Shown piece after piece: positions 5,852 to 12,309 of a DNA stretch of 23,264 nucleotides. The stretch comes from a virus. The notes under the pieces were generated by a model. The model was given only the letters and a program-made list of their open reading frames with translations. It searched no databases and had not been told where the DNA came from. A program made the position numbers and the translations under genes. Location of the stretch: IMG/VR virus record IMGVR_UViG_3300025889_018465, positions 1 to 23,264 of that record; one strand, 5' to 3'. The first letter of the stretch is position 1. Every line of letters begins with the position of its first letter.

Positions 5852-5995
5852 TCAAAATCGCAGTGCGTCCCATGCGTGCGCAACCACTTGCGGACCCTCT
5901 TGGAACTTGCAGGTGTCGCAAGACTTTGACCAGTGTGCTGCGATAAGCCGAACAAGACGCTGGACATCCACTAAATTTTCAATCTCAGTTTCCAT
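5852..5995 (-). CDS. 47-residue protein, paralogous N-terminus to the gene at 3774
   Basis: The ATG at 5995 opens METEIENLVDVQRLVRLIAA, ending at TGA 5852. Ten of the first nineteen residues match the 63-residue protein at 3774-3965, which supports both as genuine. The C-terminal half has a CDTCKF Cys pair and ends HAWDALRF. The ribosome-binding signal is weak (GAGG about 12 bases upstream). The function is unknown; it may be a short helical binding protein. Confidence 0.55.
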   Translation of the reverse strand: METEIENLVDVQRLVRLIAAHWSKSCDTCKFQEGPQVVAHAWDALRF

Positions 5996-6015
5996 TGGTC
6001 AAACAAGCCTCACAT

Positions 6016-6192
6016 TTATGGTTTCAGCCTGCATAGCCTTTTTAGGGATTCACGATCTGGGAAAACCAGCAGTAGTGCATTTTCATGCGTTGTAAGGCCA
6101 ATATCGTTAATTTCCTGATCACTCAAAGGGTCATAATCGTCGGCAGTTGTGAGCTGGCCGGCCATCCATTTGTCTATTTTTATTGTATCCAT
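6016..6192 (-). CDS. 58-residue acidic hypothetical protein
   Basis: The ATG at 6192 is preceded by a strong GAAAGGACTAA site identical in style to other starts in this operon. The product (MDTIKIDKWMAGQLTTADDY, then DPLSDQEINDIGLTTHENAL and a hydrophobic LLLVFPDRESLKRL) is acidic at the N-terminus with a helical C-terminus. No family is recognised. It fits exactly between its neighbours with 13- and 20-base gaps. Confidence 0.62.
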   Translation of the reverse strand: MDTIKIDKWMAGQLTTADDYDPLSDQEINDIGLTTHENALLLVFPDRESLKRLCRLKP

Positions 6193-6205
6193 TTAGTCCT
6201 TTCGG

Positions 6206-6460
6206 TTAGTTTCCATCACTTTTACCTTTCCGTACGACCACAATTTCAACATCAGTACCCGCCTGCTGTGCCCGCAACTGCTGCTCTAAAAGCTTCGATA
6301 CAAAGCGCGTCGCCCGCTCCATACGGTCCAGCCGTTCACATAAGTTCATGAGCGCAATCCGCTCCGGCGTCGTATGCACAAAGCGCCGCAGCACCTTGCG
6401 CACCTGCATCGGCGAGCCCTCACCCAAAATTTTCAAATCCTGCTCAGTCAATAGGCTCAT
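6206..6460 (-). CDS. Helical hypothetical protein
   Basis: The 84-residue product is almost wholly helical. Residues 21-70 (QVRKVLRRFVHTTPERIALM through CERLDRMERATRFVSKLLEQ) look like a coiled coil, and the end EIVVVRKGKSDGN is a short basic tail. The ATG at 6460 overlaps the TGA of the upstream gene (ATGA), so translation is coupled. No family is recognised; a small oligomeric DNA-binding or scaffold protein is possible. Confidence 0.65.
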   Translation of the reverse strand: MSLLTEQDLKILGEGSPMQVRKVLRRFVHTTPERIALMNLCERLDRMERATRFVSKLLEQQLRAQQAGTDVEIVVVRKGKSDGN

Positions 6461-6726
6461 TTCACACCCCCTTTTCCGTCATATAAGTGAATAACACCCC
6501 TAAATCGAATCCCCAGAAGCATCTTCACCCACTTGAGTAAATCTGCTGGCGGCGGGTCTTTAAAAATAATCCAGTGCCAATCCATTCCCTCAAAACGATC
6601 GCGATCATTTCGCCAGACATCGTAGCTGTAAAACTCTGCTAGAGACCCATCTACTTCTGCAAAAAATCCAGATTGAGGCGAATGAGGCGAACCCTCATAA
6701 AATACTAATGCACTACAGAATTTCAT
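6457..6726 (-). CDS. Hypothetical 89-residue protein
   Basis: The product begins MKFCSALVFYEGSPHSPQSG and is rich in aromatic residues (SYDVWRNDRDRFEGMDWHWI), with a PPPADLLKWVKMLLG helix. It seems a small soluble alpha/beta domain with no membrane segment or metal site. It overlaps both neighbours by four bases (ATGA at each side), so it belongs to a three-gene translationally coupled set at 6206-7076. The function is unknown. Confidence 0.63.
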   Translation of the reverse strand: MKFCSALVFYEGSPHSPQSGFFAEVDGSLAEFYSYDVWRNDRDRFEGMDWHWIIFKDPPPADLLKWVKMLLGIRFRGVIHLYDGKGGVK

Positions 6727-7076
6727 TTCACACCCTCATCCATATTTTTAAGCCATTCCGCCATTTCATGCTGCCAGGCCACCAAGCGCGGCTCCGCAGC
6801 ATCCCCCTGCACCTGAATCAAGCCACAGGCCACCTCATTCGCCGTGCGCAGCAGCTCCTGCGCCTGCAATAACTTAGCATTCTTGAGGCCCCTATGCCGC
6901 ACCTGACGACATTCCGGCAACACCGCCTGGATTTTATCCACCCTTCGACGCAACTCACGATTCAGGCCCCGCAGCTCACGATGCCCCTGATCAATCAACT
7001 CGGTGCGTTCCTGGTCCGTCAGCGCCGCCCGATTCAAAACAGCAAGCGCATCCCACGATACTTTTCTCTTCTTCAT
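6723..7076 (-). CDS. Coiled-coil hypothetical protein
   Basis: The 117-residue product is basic and helical: MKKRKVSWDALAVLNRAALT, then a long Arg/Leu-rich heptad region (RELRGLNRELRRRVDKIQAV) and QAQELLRTANEVACGLIQV. The start at 7076 has an excellent AAAGGAAAGGGAG site. It is the first gene of the three-gene ATGA-coupled group. Coiled-coil character suggests a dimer that could bind nucleic acid or a partner; nothing identifies the role. Confidence 0.68.
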   Translation of the reverse strand: MKKRKVSWDALAVLNRAALTDQERTELIDQGHRELRGLNRELRRRVDKIQAVLPECRQVRHRGLKNAKLLQAQELLRTANEVACGLIQVQGDAAEPRLVAWQHEMAEWLKNMDEGVK

Positions 7077-7100
7077 TTTTCTCCCTTTCCTTTGTTTTGT

Positions 7101-7394
7101 TTAGTGGTTTCCTTTGATTTTGCCGATATGGCCGATATGGCCGTAGACCTTGCCACCAATATTGCCGCTGACATAGCCGCCGATATTGCCGTTGACATAA
7201 CCGTTTAGATTCCCTTCGAGATCCCCTTCGAGATCCCCTAAGAGATTGCCGCGGACATTGCCGTAGACATTGCCGTGCAATTCGTAGACATCGCCGTAGA
7301 TAGGTCCGTAAACATCATTAATTACCCACTCCCCATTTGGGCCTATCTTAAAGCTCACAAGCTTTTCAATTTCCTCTAGACTTGGTTTTTCCAT
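7101..7394 (-). CDS. Tetrapeptide-repeat (G-x-[VLI]-x) protein, copy 1
   Basis: The 97-residue product starts MEKPSLEEIEKLVSFKIGPN, then from about residue 29 consists of four-residue repeats of the form Gly-Asn/Asp/Tyr-Val/Leu/Ile-x (for example GNVYGNVRGNLLGDLEGDLE), ending GHIGKIKGNH. The hydrophobic residue every fourth position and regular Gly suggest a repetitive beta-roll or beta-solenoid, but the period is shorter than known pentapeptide or hexapeptide helices. The start has AAAGGGAG a few bases upstream. A homologue with the same N-terminus lies on the opposite strand at 11759. No signal peptide is visible. The role is unknown. Confidence 0.78.
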   Translation of the reverse strand: MEKPSLEEIEKLVSFKIGPNGEWVINDVYGPIYGDVYELHGNVYGNVRGNLLGDLEGDLEGNLNGYVNGNIGGYVSGNIGGKVYGHIGHIGKIKGNH

Positions 7395-7422
7395 CTTCTC
7401 CCTTTGCTTAGTTTCGATTGCC

Positions 7423-8352
7423 CTAATAATCCGGCGAAGTGTATCTCAGCGCGATTTCATCCACCCTCGACATGCGGGGGGCAGTTTTCTCGCCACGAAA
7501 GGTCTGTAGCGCCGCCGCCACTGCATCCTCGTAGTACCAATCCTGCCACACCTTCTCCGAGCAGATTGAATTTTCCATTAAGCCCACCACCACCGAAGCC
7601 GGCAAAGGCTCCCTGGGGGGATTTATTATCGACGACTTTTCGCCCTTAAAACCGCAGCACCGGGCCGCATCCCGCCGGGCCAGCATAAGCGACACCGACA
7701 AGCCCTGTTGCTGCCGATAGTCCATCCAGTGACGATAACCCTCTTCCAAAATGACCAGACTGGCAGTATTCCACACAAATCCCACCGGCGCACCACTCAC
7801 CAACTCATCCAAGAAACACTTGACCACATCCGCAACCGAATCTTCCAGCCGCCCCTTCTTACCCTTCTTTTCCTTCTTACCCTTCTTTCCTTCTTCTATA
7901 TATGTCGTTTCGTTGTCGTTTCGTTGTCGTTTCGATGTCGTTTCGTTGTCGTTTCGTTGTCGTTTCGTTGTCGTTTCGATGTCGTTTCGATGTCGTTTCG
8001 ATGTCGTTTCGTTGTCGTTTTGACTTTTTGGATTTTGGTAAATAGCCCAATTGCAAATACTTATATGATGATAACCTGTTGTCGAACTGCGGCCCGTACG
8101 GATGCCGATCGTGCCAGATTCCTTTAAATTTGCAAGCGCAGTACGCACCTTGCGAATAGAAAGATTCGTTTCTGCCGATAACCGATCCAATGTAGTAATT
8201 AATTCCCCTGGTTTCACCTCAATAGCCCGCCATTTTCCAGCCTTCCAGTTCGCCTTTAACAGCAAATGTATCAGCAGGCTTTTTGTGTTAAGGTCATGGT
8301 ACCACTCAGAATCAGTAAAACTCCGATAAAGCTGTATATAAGAATCACTCAT
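7423..8352 (-). CDS. Winged-helix phage replication protein with internal tandem repeats
   Basis: I start at the ATG at 8352, which overlaps the upstream stop (TAATG) and has GAAAGGAC before it; a longer frame to 8454 lacks such a site. Residues 1-105 resemble the winged-helix N-terminal domain of phage replication/DnaD-like proteins (YIQLYRSFTDSEWYHDLNTK, then TTLDRLSAETNLSIRKVRTA as the recognition helix region). Residues 111-150 are 11-residue repeats of the type NDNETTSKRQR, followed by a Lys/Gly tract (GKKGKKEKKGKKG) and a C-terminal helical domain. Such proteins bind the phage origin and bring the helicase; the helicase is in the same operon. Repeats in an initiator gene recall lambda O, whose gene contains the origin. 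Confidence 0.78.
   Translation of the reverse strand: MSDSYIQLYRSFTDSEWYHDLNTKSLLIHLLLKANWKAGKWRAIEVKPGELITTLDRLSAETNLSIRKVRTALANLKESGTIGIRTGRSSTTGYHHISICNWAIYQNPKSQNDNETTSKRHRNDIETTTKRQRNDNETTSKRQRNDNETTYIEEGKKGKKEKKGKKGRLEDSVADVVKCFLDELVSGAPVGFVWNTASLVILEEGYRHWMDYRQQQGLSVSLMLARRDAARCCGFKGEKSSIINPPREPLPASVVVGLMENSICSEKVWQDWYYEDAVAAALQTFRGEKTAPRMSRVDEIALRYTSPDY
7904..8024. repeat. Eleven tandem 11-bp repeats (candidate replication origin iterons)
   Basis: Ten units GTCGTTTCGTT or GTCGTTTCGAT (only position 10 varies, T or A) plus a degenerate eleventh (GTCGTTTTGAC) follow one another without gaps. Eleven bases is about one helical turn, so all units face the same side of the DNA. A long pyrimidine tract (7859-7897) adjoins on one side and a T-rich stretch (8016-8040) on the other. 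Origin function is inference. Confidence 0.85.
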
Positions 8353-8981
8353 TACATTTGTCCTTTCACTCTCGGCGAACGCCCCTCCAGCATCCATACA
8401 TTCGCACCATAGCCCACCGGTTCCCGTACCCGTAACGGCATCCCGGTCCGCCATTTTCGATTATCCCGCACCCGCACCCGCAGTACACCCTCCACCGCAT
8501 CCGAGGCACACTCCAAAATAAAGCGATTGCGCGTCTGCCGCACCACCCGCGCCACCACCACCCGAGGCTTCACCACCTTAAAGGGCTCTTTTTGCGCCAC
8601 GCTTGGCAAAACCGCTTCATTTTGGCCCGTTTCGGCCGCCTTAGCCCCAATACCCACATCGCCACCCTCAGCCCCGTCAGCAGCCGCCACACAAGCCGTT
8701 TCCAGGGGGGTGCTATTTTCGCTTGAATCAGCCACCAGCGGCCCCTCAACCGGGGCAGGAGTCGCCTTCTCGGTGGGGGGTATGTTTTCCGCCGCAGAAT
8801 CGATCGTCGCTTGCACCAGCTCAATGCCCGCAGGCTTTAAATATATCCGGTTATTCGAGCCCCGTTTCCAATGCGTTCCATGCACCAGCGGAATGGTCTC
8901 GCGCAACTGTTTGATCACTGCCCGGCTCAACCCAAGCTGCGCCGCCACATCTCCCTCAAAGACTGTATGTTCATTTGTCAT
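8352..8981 (-). CDS. Two-domain phage protein, HTH-like N-terminus
   Basis: I choose the ATG at 8981, which has AAAAGGGGATT upstream, rather than the frame's first Met at 9020. The 209-residue product begins MTNEHTVFEGDVAAQLGLSR, an HTH-like region with a possible recognition helix (AVIKQLRETIPLVHGTHWKR). Residues about 60-135 are an Ala/Glu/Pro-rich flexible linker. The last 70 (VVVARVVRQTRNRFILECAS, then VLRVRVRDNRKWRTGMPLRV) are a compact beta-type basic domain. I cannot name the family. Position just before the replication protein suggests a regulator or replication accessory; C-terminal RVRVRDNRKW-type domains occur in other uncharacterised phage proteins as far as I recall. Confidence 0.65.
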   Translation of the reverse strand: MTNEHTVFEGDVAAQLGLSRAVIKQLRETIPLVHGTHWKRGSNNRIYLKPAGIELVQATIDSAAENIPPTEKATPAPVEGPLVADSSENSTPLETACVAAADGAEGGDVGIGAKAAETGQNEAVLPSVAQKEPFKVVKPRVVVARVVRQTRNRFILECASDAVEGVLRVRVRDNRKWRTGMPLRVREPVGYGANVWMLEGRSPRVKGQM

Positions 8982-9028
8982 AATCCCCTTTTGTAAAAAA
9001 AAATTGTCTAGCTGAACCAATCACTATG

Positions 9029-9826
9029 TCAGCGTCCCCGACGATCACCGAGCCCCCCCCCCGGTACCTCTATACCCTCACCCGAACCCGCCGCATCCTG
9101 CTCCAGTTGACTAGTTGTCAACTGATCACTTGCCGCAACACCTTGATTATCAATTACTTGCTTAACAGCATCCGATTTAGTGCCCGATTCTTGGCTGATG
9201 ACTGACCTGGAGGCGTCAATCAGCGCATCCGCATCACCGGCTAAATCATCGCCATTACCCAGCTCAATCACCGCATCGCCGCTTTTTGTGCCGGTCTCTG
9301 TCCCAGTCTGAACCGGTTGAGCGGGTAGTAATCCAGCAATGTAGTCGGTAACGTCGAGCAGATCAGGAGCATCGATCTTGACAATGTGTGTAGGATCGCC
9401 ATCCAGATCACGCGCAATATCCTTGCCAATACCGGCGATCACCATAATCGATTTAGCGTCGGTTGCGCTAGTGATGGAGCAGGTGTCAATGTACTCCATC
9501 ACTTTGTCCATTGCCGCCCGGTTAATCTGCGATGCCAATCTACCGCCTATTTTTTTTCCGGCTGCTACAATCTCAGGCTTGGCGGCGGCGATTGCGTTGA
9601 CGGTGTACCATTGCAAATTGAGCGATGACGCAACATCCGTTGTTGAGTAACCGGCCTGGAGCAGCATCTGGGCTGCATTGTAAATCTCAGGGCGTTGGCT
9701 TTCGAGTCTGGCTGATGTGTATCTATTAGCCTCCTCGTCTCGGGCAATTGTACGCGACAAAATGCCGCCCTCCGGCTCTGCGCCCATTTGCTCCTCAATG
9801 GTCAATAGATTGGTTTGCTGCTCCAT
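9029..9826 (-). CDS. Phage protein with central HTH-like segment and disordered acidic tail
   Basis: The start is placed at the ATG at 9826 (MEQQTNLLTIEEQMGAEPEG), 18 bases after the previous stop; the longer frame to 9892 overlaps that gene and is less likely. The product is about 265 residues. Residues 45-80 (YNAAQMLLQAGYSTTDVASS, then LNLQWYTVNAIAAAKPEIV) look like a resolvase/transposase-type helix-turn-helix. A helical region with KSIMVIAGIGKDIARDLDGD follows. The last 90 residues are Asp/Gly/Thr-rich and probably disordered. No catalytic motif is visible. It is the third gene of the early operon, so a transcription or replication regulator is likely. Confidence 0.65.
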   Translation of the reverse strand: MEQQTNLLTIEEQMGAEPEGGILSRTIARDEEANRYTSARLESQRPEIYNAAQMLLQAGYSTTDVASSLNLQWYTVNAIAAAKPEIVAAGKKIGGRLASQINRAAMDKVMEYIDTCSITSATDAKSIMVIAGIGKDIARDLDGDPTHIVKIDAPDLLDVTDYIAGLLPAQPVQTGTETGTKSGDAVIELGNGDDLAGDADALIDASRSVISQESGTKSDAVKQVIDNQGVAASDQLTTSQLEQDAAGSGEGIEVPGGGLGDRRGR

Positions 9827-9843
9827 GATTTTGCGCAAAAAAA

Positions 9844-10065
9844 TTAACCCCCTGAATTGGGGTCGTATTGTAGCCGGTGACGCTCCACCCATGATTGATA
9901 GGCCGACAGCGGGATTGATACCGTGCCGTTGTCATGCCAGATCACTGACGCAAATTGACCGGCCTCGCACCAGCGCTTGACGGTCGACCTACTTACCGCG
10001 TGCACGGCACCGATCACGGTACCGGGAATCATCGGCTCAATAATCTGTTTTTTGAGCCTAGGCAT
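9844..10065 (-). CDS. Small HTH protein, excisionase/AlpA-like
   Basis: The 73-residue product (MPRLKKQIIEPMIPGTVIGA, then VHAVSRSTVKRWCEAGQFAS) has the MerR/AlpA-type HTH in which the helix SRSTVKRWCEAGQF is followed by a wing (VIWHDNGTVSIPLSAYQSWV) ending in a Trp helix. Excisionases and AlpA regulators share this pattern, but so do small Cro-type regulators. Second gene of the leftward early operon; its ATG overlaps the previous stop by eight bases. A role in regulation or integrase directionality is inferred. Confidence 0.72.
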   Translation of the reverse strand: MPRLKKQIIEPMIPGTVIGAVHAVSRSTVKRWCEAGQFASVIWHDNGTVSIPLSAYQSWVERHRLQYDPNSGG

Positions 10066-10246
10066 TGGCAGGCTCAGCTAGTGCAGGCTCGGGCGCCTGC
10101 GTCTGGTTGTGATCATCAGTTGCTCGTGACGCGAGATAAAGCGCCGCCACATCTGCCGGCGGCAACTGCAACGCATCGGCCGCGCGAAATATTTGCACCA
10201 TCGATTGTGTGCTAATGTCGGCGTAATTGATAGGGGTATCCGTCAT
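10058..10246 (-). CDS. First early-operon protein, candidate Cro-like regulator
   Basis: The 62-residue product (MTDTPINYADISTQSMVQIF, then RAADALQLPPADVAALYLAS) is helical with a possible degenerate HTH, and ends in an Ala/Pro/Glu tail. The ATG at 10246 lacks a Shine-Dalgarno sequence. With a TTGACA -35 at 10280-10285 and a plausible -10 (AATAGT at 10256-10261, minus strand), transcription would begin only a few bases before the ATG, so the message may be leaderless. Its position opposite the repressor candidate fits an antagonist or Cro role. Confidence 0.55.
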   Translation of the reverse strand: MTDTPINYADISTQSMVQIFRAADALQLPPADVAALYLASRATDDHNQTQAPEPALAEPANA

Positions 10247-10355
10247 AATGATGTAACTATTGCACCATAATTACATCATTGTCAACCTACATCGCAAAAA
10301 AAAAAAAAAAAAATAATTGTTGATGTACTGCACCAAATGGTGCAAGTTGTAGATA
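10247..10355. promoter_or_regulatory. Divergent control region with operator-like inverted repeats
   Basis: Between two divergent regulator genes lie: an inverted repeat AATGATGTAACTAT (10247-10260) against ATAATTACATCATT (10267-10280), with one mismatched pair; a run of 18 A (10296-10313), probably curved or stiff; and a perfect palindrome TGCACCAAATGGTGCA (10329-10344) just before the rightward gene. TGATGTA and GCACCA recur in both sites, so the same protein could bind both. TTGACA for the leftward promoter lies at 10280-10285 on the minus strand, overlapping the first inverted repeat. Confidence 0.75.
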
Positions 10356-10837
10356 ATGGAGATTACAAAACACAGCCTCGAGCAATGGTTGACCGATAAC
10401 TATCATACACGTGACTGGCTCGCAGAGCAGTTGACGATACGGTGCGCGACCAATGTATCACGGCGCACGGTTGATAATTGGTTACGCTCACCTCGGCCGA
10501 TACCTAAATCTAAGTTGCCACATATCGCAGCACTCATGCAGGACGATCAAGATCGAGCTATGTCCAGGGGAGACTCACAAGTGATAACATTACGGTTTGA
10601 CGATGAGCATTTTGACGCCATCGAGCAGGCAGCCCTCCGCGCACGCAAAACGGTCCGCCAGTGGGCCACGAACTCACTCAACGAGATGGCCCAACTGACA
10701 ACAGAGGAGATCATTGAGCGGGTACGCGAGCAGCAATCACGCGCTTGGGAGGCTGAGCACGATCCGAGGGTCCTGGCTAACATTAGACAGCAGCTCGATC
10801 AGATGGCCCAAGAGGACAATAACGAGCAGGCCGCGAA

Positions 10838-10841
<4 letters not shown>
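10356..10841 (+). CDS. Phage repressor candidate: HTH-like N-terminus plus ribbon-helix-helix C-terminal domain
   Basis: The 161-residue product has an N-terminal helical domain that looks like an HTH (SLEQWLTDNYHTRDWLAEQL, then SRRTVDNWLRSPRPIPKSKL). From about residue 74 it continues SQVITLRFDDEHFDAIEQAA with LRARKTVRQWATNSLNEMAQ, matching the beta-strand/helix/helix of Arc/Mnt-type ribbon-helix-helix repressors. A coiled C-terminus with REQQSRAWEAEHDP follows. It reads away from the early operon across two operator-like palindromes, the usual arrangement of a lysogeny repressor. There is no Shine-Dalgarno sequence before the ATG at 10356, as in some repressor messages. No RecA-cleavage domain is seen. 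Confidence 0.75.
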
Positions 10842-11173
<332 letters not shown>

Positions 11174-11225
11174 AAACGCTTGATTGATAGTCAATAAAAA
11201 ATAAACAAAAAATACTTTAAACGTG

Positions 11226-11255
11226 TTGACAAAACTAAAAAGGTGACTACATTAT
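11226..11255 (+). promoter_or_regulatory. Candidate promoter for the rightward A+T-rich genes
   Basis: TTGACA at 11226-11231 is followed at 16-18 bases by TACATT/CATTAT (11248-11255), about 55 bases before the start of the gene at 11311. The -35 is perfect and the -10 is moderate. Confidence 0.6.
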
Positions 11256-11265
11256 ATTATAACAA

Positions 11266-11279
11266 TGAGGGTAGCCTCA
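11266..11279. promoter_or_regulatory. Inverted repeat TGAGG-N4-CCTCA upstream of the gene at 11311
   Basis: TGAGGGTAGCCTCA forms a 5-bp stem 31 bases before the start codon. A similar but longer palindrome lies 28 bases before the gene at 11759. They could be operators or RNA hairpins in the leaders. Confidence 0.5.
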
Positions 11280-11310
11280 AAAATAAAACCAACCAAAAAA
11301 AGGACACAAA

Positions 11311-11718
11311 ATGAACACAGAAACATATAACGAAATGAAAAGCCGCCAAGAAGCAGAAATGAACGCATTTGATGGCATATTTTTCGCTTTTAACAAAAAA
11401 CAATTTGAAAAGGGAATCAAAAAAGTAGGTGCAAGCCCCACAAATAAAGTTGTAAAAATAGAGGCGGGTGGGTTTATCCTAAAAAAACGTATAACAGCTT
11501 TTAAGGCGCTGCTGCAAAGACACAAAGAAGAGCGCAAAAAACATCGTGCTAATAAAAAGAATTTGCTTGATGCACTTATCTATGAATTAAATAATCATGA
11601 ATACGTTATCACAGGCAATCCACAAGACGCTCTTAACGCTTTAGGTTTAACCCTTGAGGATGTGCCGAATAATTTATTAAACGATGCCTGTCATAAAGCG
11701 CTTGCATTATCTCATTGA
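11311..11718 (+). CDS. DUF7659-like protein of unknown function
   Basis: The 135-residue product begins MNTETYNEMKSRQEAEMNAF with DGIFFAFNKKQFEKGIKKVG, then KIEAGGFILKKRITAFKALL and a C-terminal part DALIYELNNHEYVITGNPQD. This pattern (FFAF then a QFxxG helix, a GGFI strand, and a YELxNHEY helix) agrees with what I recall of DUF7659, a small family found on phages and plasmids with no known function. The start has AAAAAAGGACACAAA, the same leader as the RadC-like gene. Codon use is A+T-rich compared with the leftward operon. Soluble, with no membrane segment. Confidence 0.65.
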   Translation: MNTETYNEMKSRQEAEMNAFDGIFFAFNKKQFEKGIKKVGASPTNKVVKIEAGGFILKKRITAFKALLQRHKEERKKHRANKKNLLDALIYELNNHEYVITGNPQDALNALGLTLEDVPNNLLNDACHKALALSH

Positions 11719-11730
11719 GGATAATCCTCA
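11716..11730. promoter_or_regulatory. Perfect 15-bp palindrome overlapping a stop codon
   Basis: TGAGGATAATCCTCA has 7-bp arms around a single central base, begins with the TGA of the upstream gene and ends 28 bases before the next ATG. It resembles the TGAGG...CCTCA repeat at 11266-11279. Confidence 0.6.
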
Positions 11731-11758
11731 GAAACCAAAACCACAAAAAGGAGACAAA

Positions 11759-11989
11759 ATGGAAAAACCAAGTCTAGAGAAAATTAAAGAGCTTGTGAGC
11801 TTTAAGAAAGACCAAAATGGAGAGTGGGCAGTTAATCATGTATACGGCAATGTTCATGGCCATGTTCATCGCAATGTTTATGGCCATGTTGGTGGCAATG
11901 TTCATTGCCATGTTGGTGGATCTGTTAATGGATCAGTCTGTGGCCAAGTTGATGGATCTATTGGCAGCAAAAAATGGCGTAAGGTATAA
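11759..11989 (+). CDS. Tetrapeptide-repeat protein, copy 2
   Basis: I start at the ATG at 11759, preceded by AAAAAGGAGACAAA, instead of the frame's first Met at 11684, which lies inside the previous gene. The 76-residue product begins MEKPSLEKIKELVSFKKDQN, matching the N-terminus of the opposite-strand protein at 7101-7394, and then shows G-x-V-x repeats (YGNVHGHVHRNVYGHVGGNV), ending with a basic GSIGSKKWRKV. The DNA repeat is 12 bases (GGCAATGTTCAT-like). It has fewer repeats than copy 1, which suggests repeat-number change since duplication or independent acquisition. The role is unknown. Confidence 0.78.
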   Translation: MEKPSLEKIKELVSFKKDQNGEWAVNHVYGNVHGHVHRNVYGHVGGNVHCHVGGSVNGSVCGQVDGSIGSKKWRKV

Positions 11990-12026
11990 CCATCACCCAC
12001 AACGGATTCCACGATAAATTTGACAA

Positions 12027-12200
12027 ATGCGAAATAAAATACTCCACATACGAATCACCGAAGCAGAAAAGCAGCAGCTAAATCGCTTGGCCCAGCAGGC
12101 TGGGTTCAAATCCGTCAGCAACTACATCCGCTCGCTGGCGGGCTTGTCGGTAAAAACCCCAAAAATGATTCCAAATCCAGAAAACCGGAAACCGTACTAA
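12027..12200 (+). CDS. Ribbon-helix-helix protein, MobC/plasmid-mobilization-like
   Basis: The ATG at 12027 opens a 57-residue protein, MRNKILHIRITEAEKQQLNR with LAQQAGFKSVSNYIRSLAGL, which has the strand RITEAE, helix and second helix (SNYIRSLAG) of the ribbon-helix-helix fold seen in MobC-type relaxosome and small regulatory proteins. The last codons (ENRKPY and stop) are supplied by the 31-bp direct repeat at 12181. There is no strong ribosome-binding site (TTTGACAAATG). It may bind the nearby repeats; alternatively it is a phage regulator. Reading continues straight into the attachment region. Confidence 0.6.
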   Translation: MRNKILHIRITEAEKQQLNRLAQQAGFKSVSNYIRSLAGLSVKTPKMIPNPENRKPY

Positions 12201-12211
12201 AAACCGGAATC
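12181..12211. repeat. 31-bp direct repeat, left copy
   Basis: Identical to 12579-12609 over 31 bases, then diverges. The unit contains CGTACTAAAAACCGGAATC. It overlaps the 3' end of the ribbon-helix-helix gene and lies left of the tRNA-derived segment. Confidence 0.93.
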
Positions 12212-12256
12212 TAAATCGCGAACCATTGAAAATACTAGGCTTTAAAGCCATTGAAT

Positions 12257-12303
<47 letters not shown>

Positions 12304-12309
12304 GAACAG

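Noticed and set aside
7904-8024. CRISPR array
   Set aside because: The 11-bp units are directly adjacent, with no spacers and no cas genes.
7708-8127. Plus-strand frames with repeated SFRCRFVVVSL sequences
   Set aside because: These are the antisense reading of the 11-bp repeat array in the replication protein gene; there is no start signal.
10296-10313. Run of 18 A residues as a transcription terminator
   Set aside because: No G+C-rich hairpin precedes it on either strand, and it lies between divergent starts, where a terminator would not be expected.
11277-11537. Minus-strand frame of 86 codons over the DUF7659-like gene
   Set aside because: It is Phe/Leu-rich antisense sequence, without a ribosome-binding site, and the plus-strand gene has a good one.
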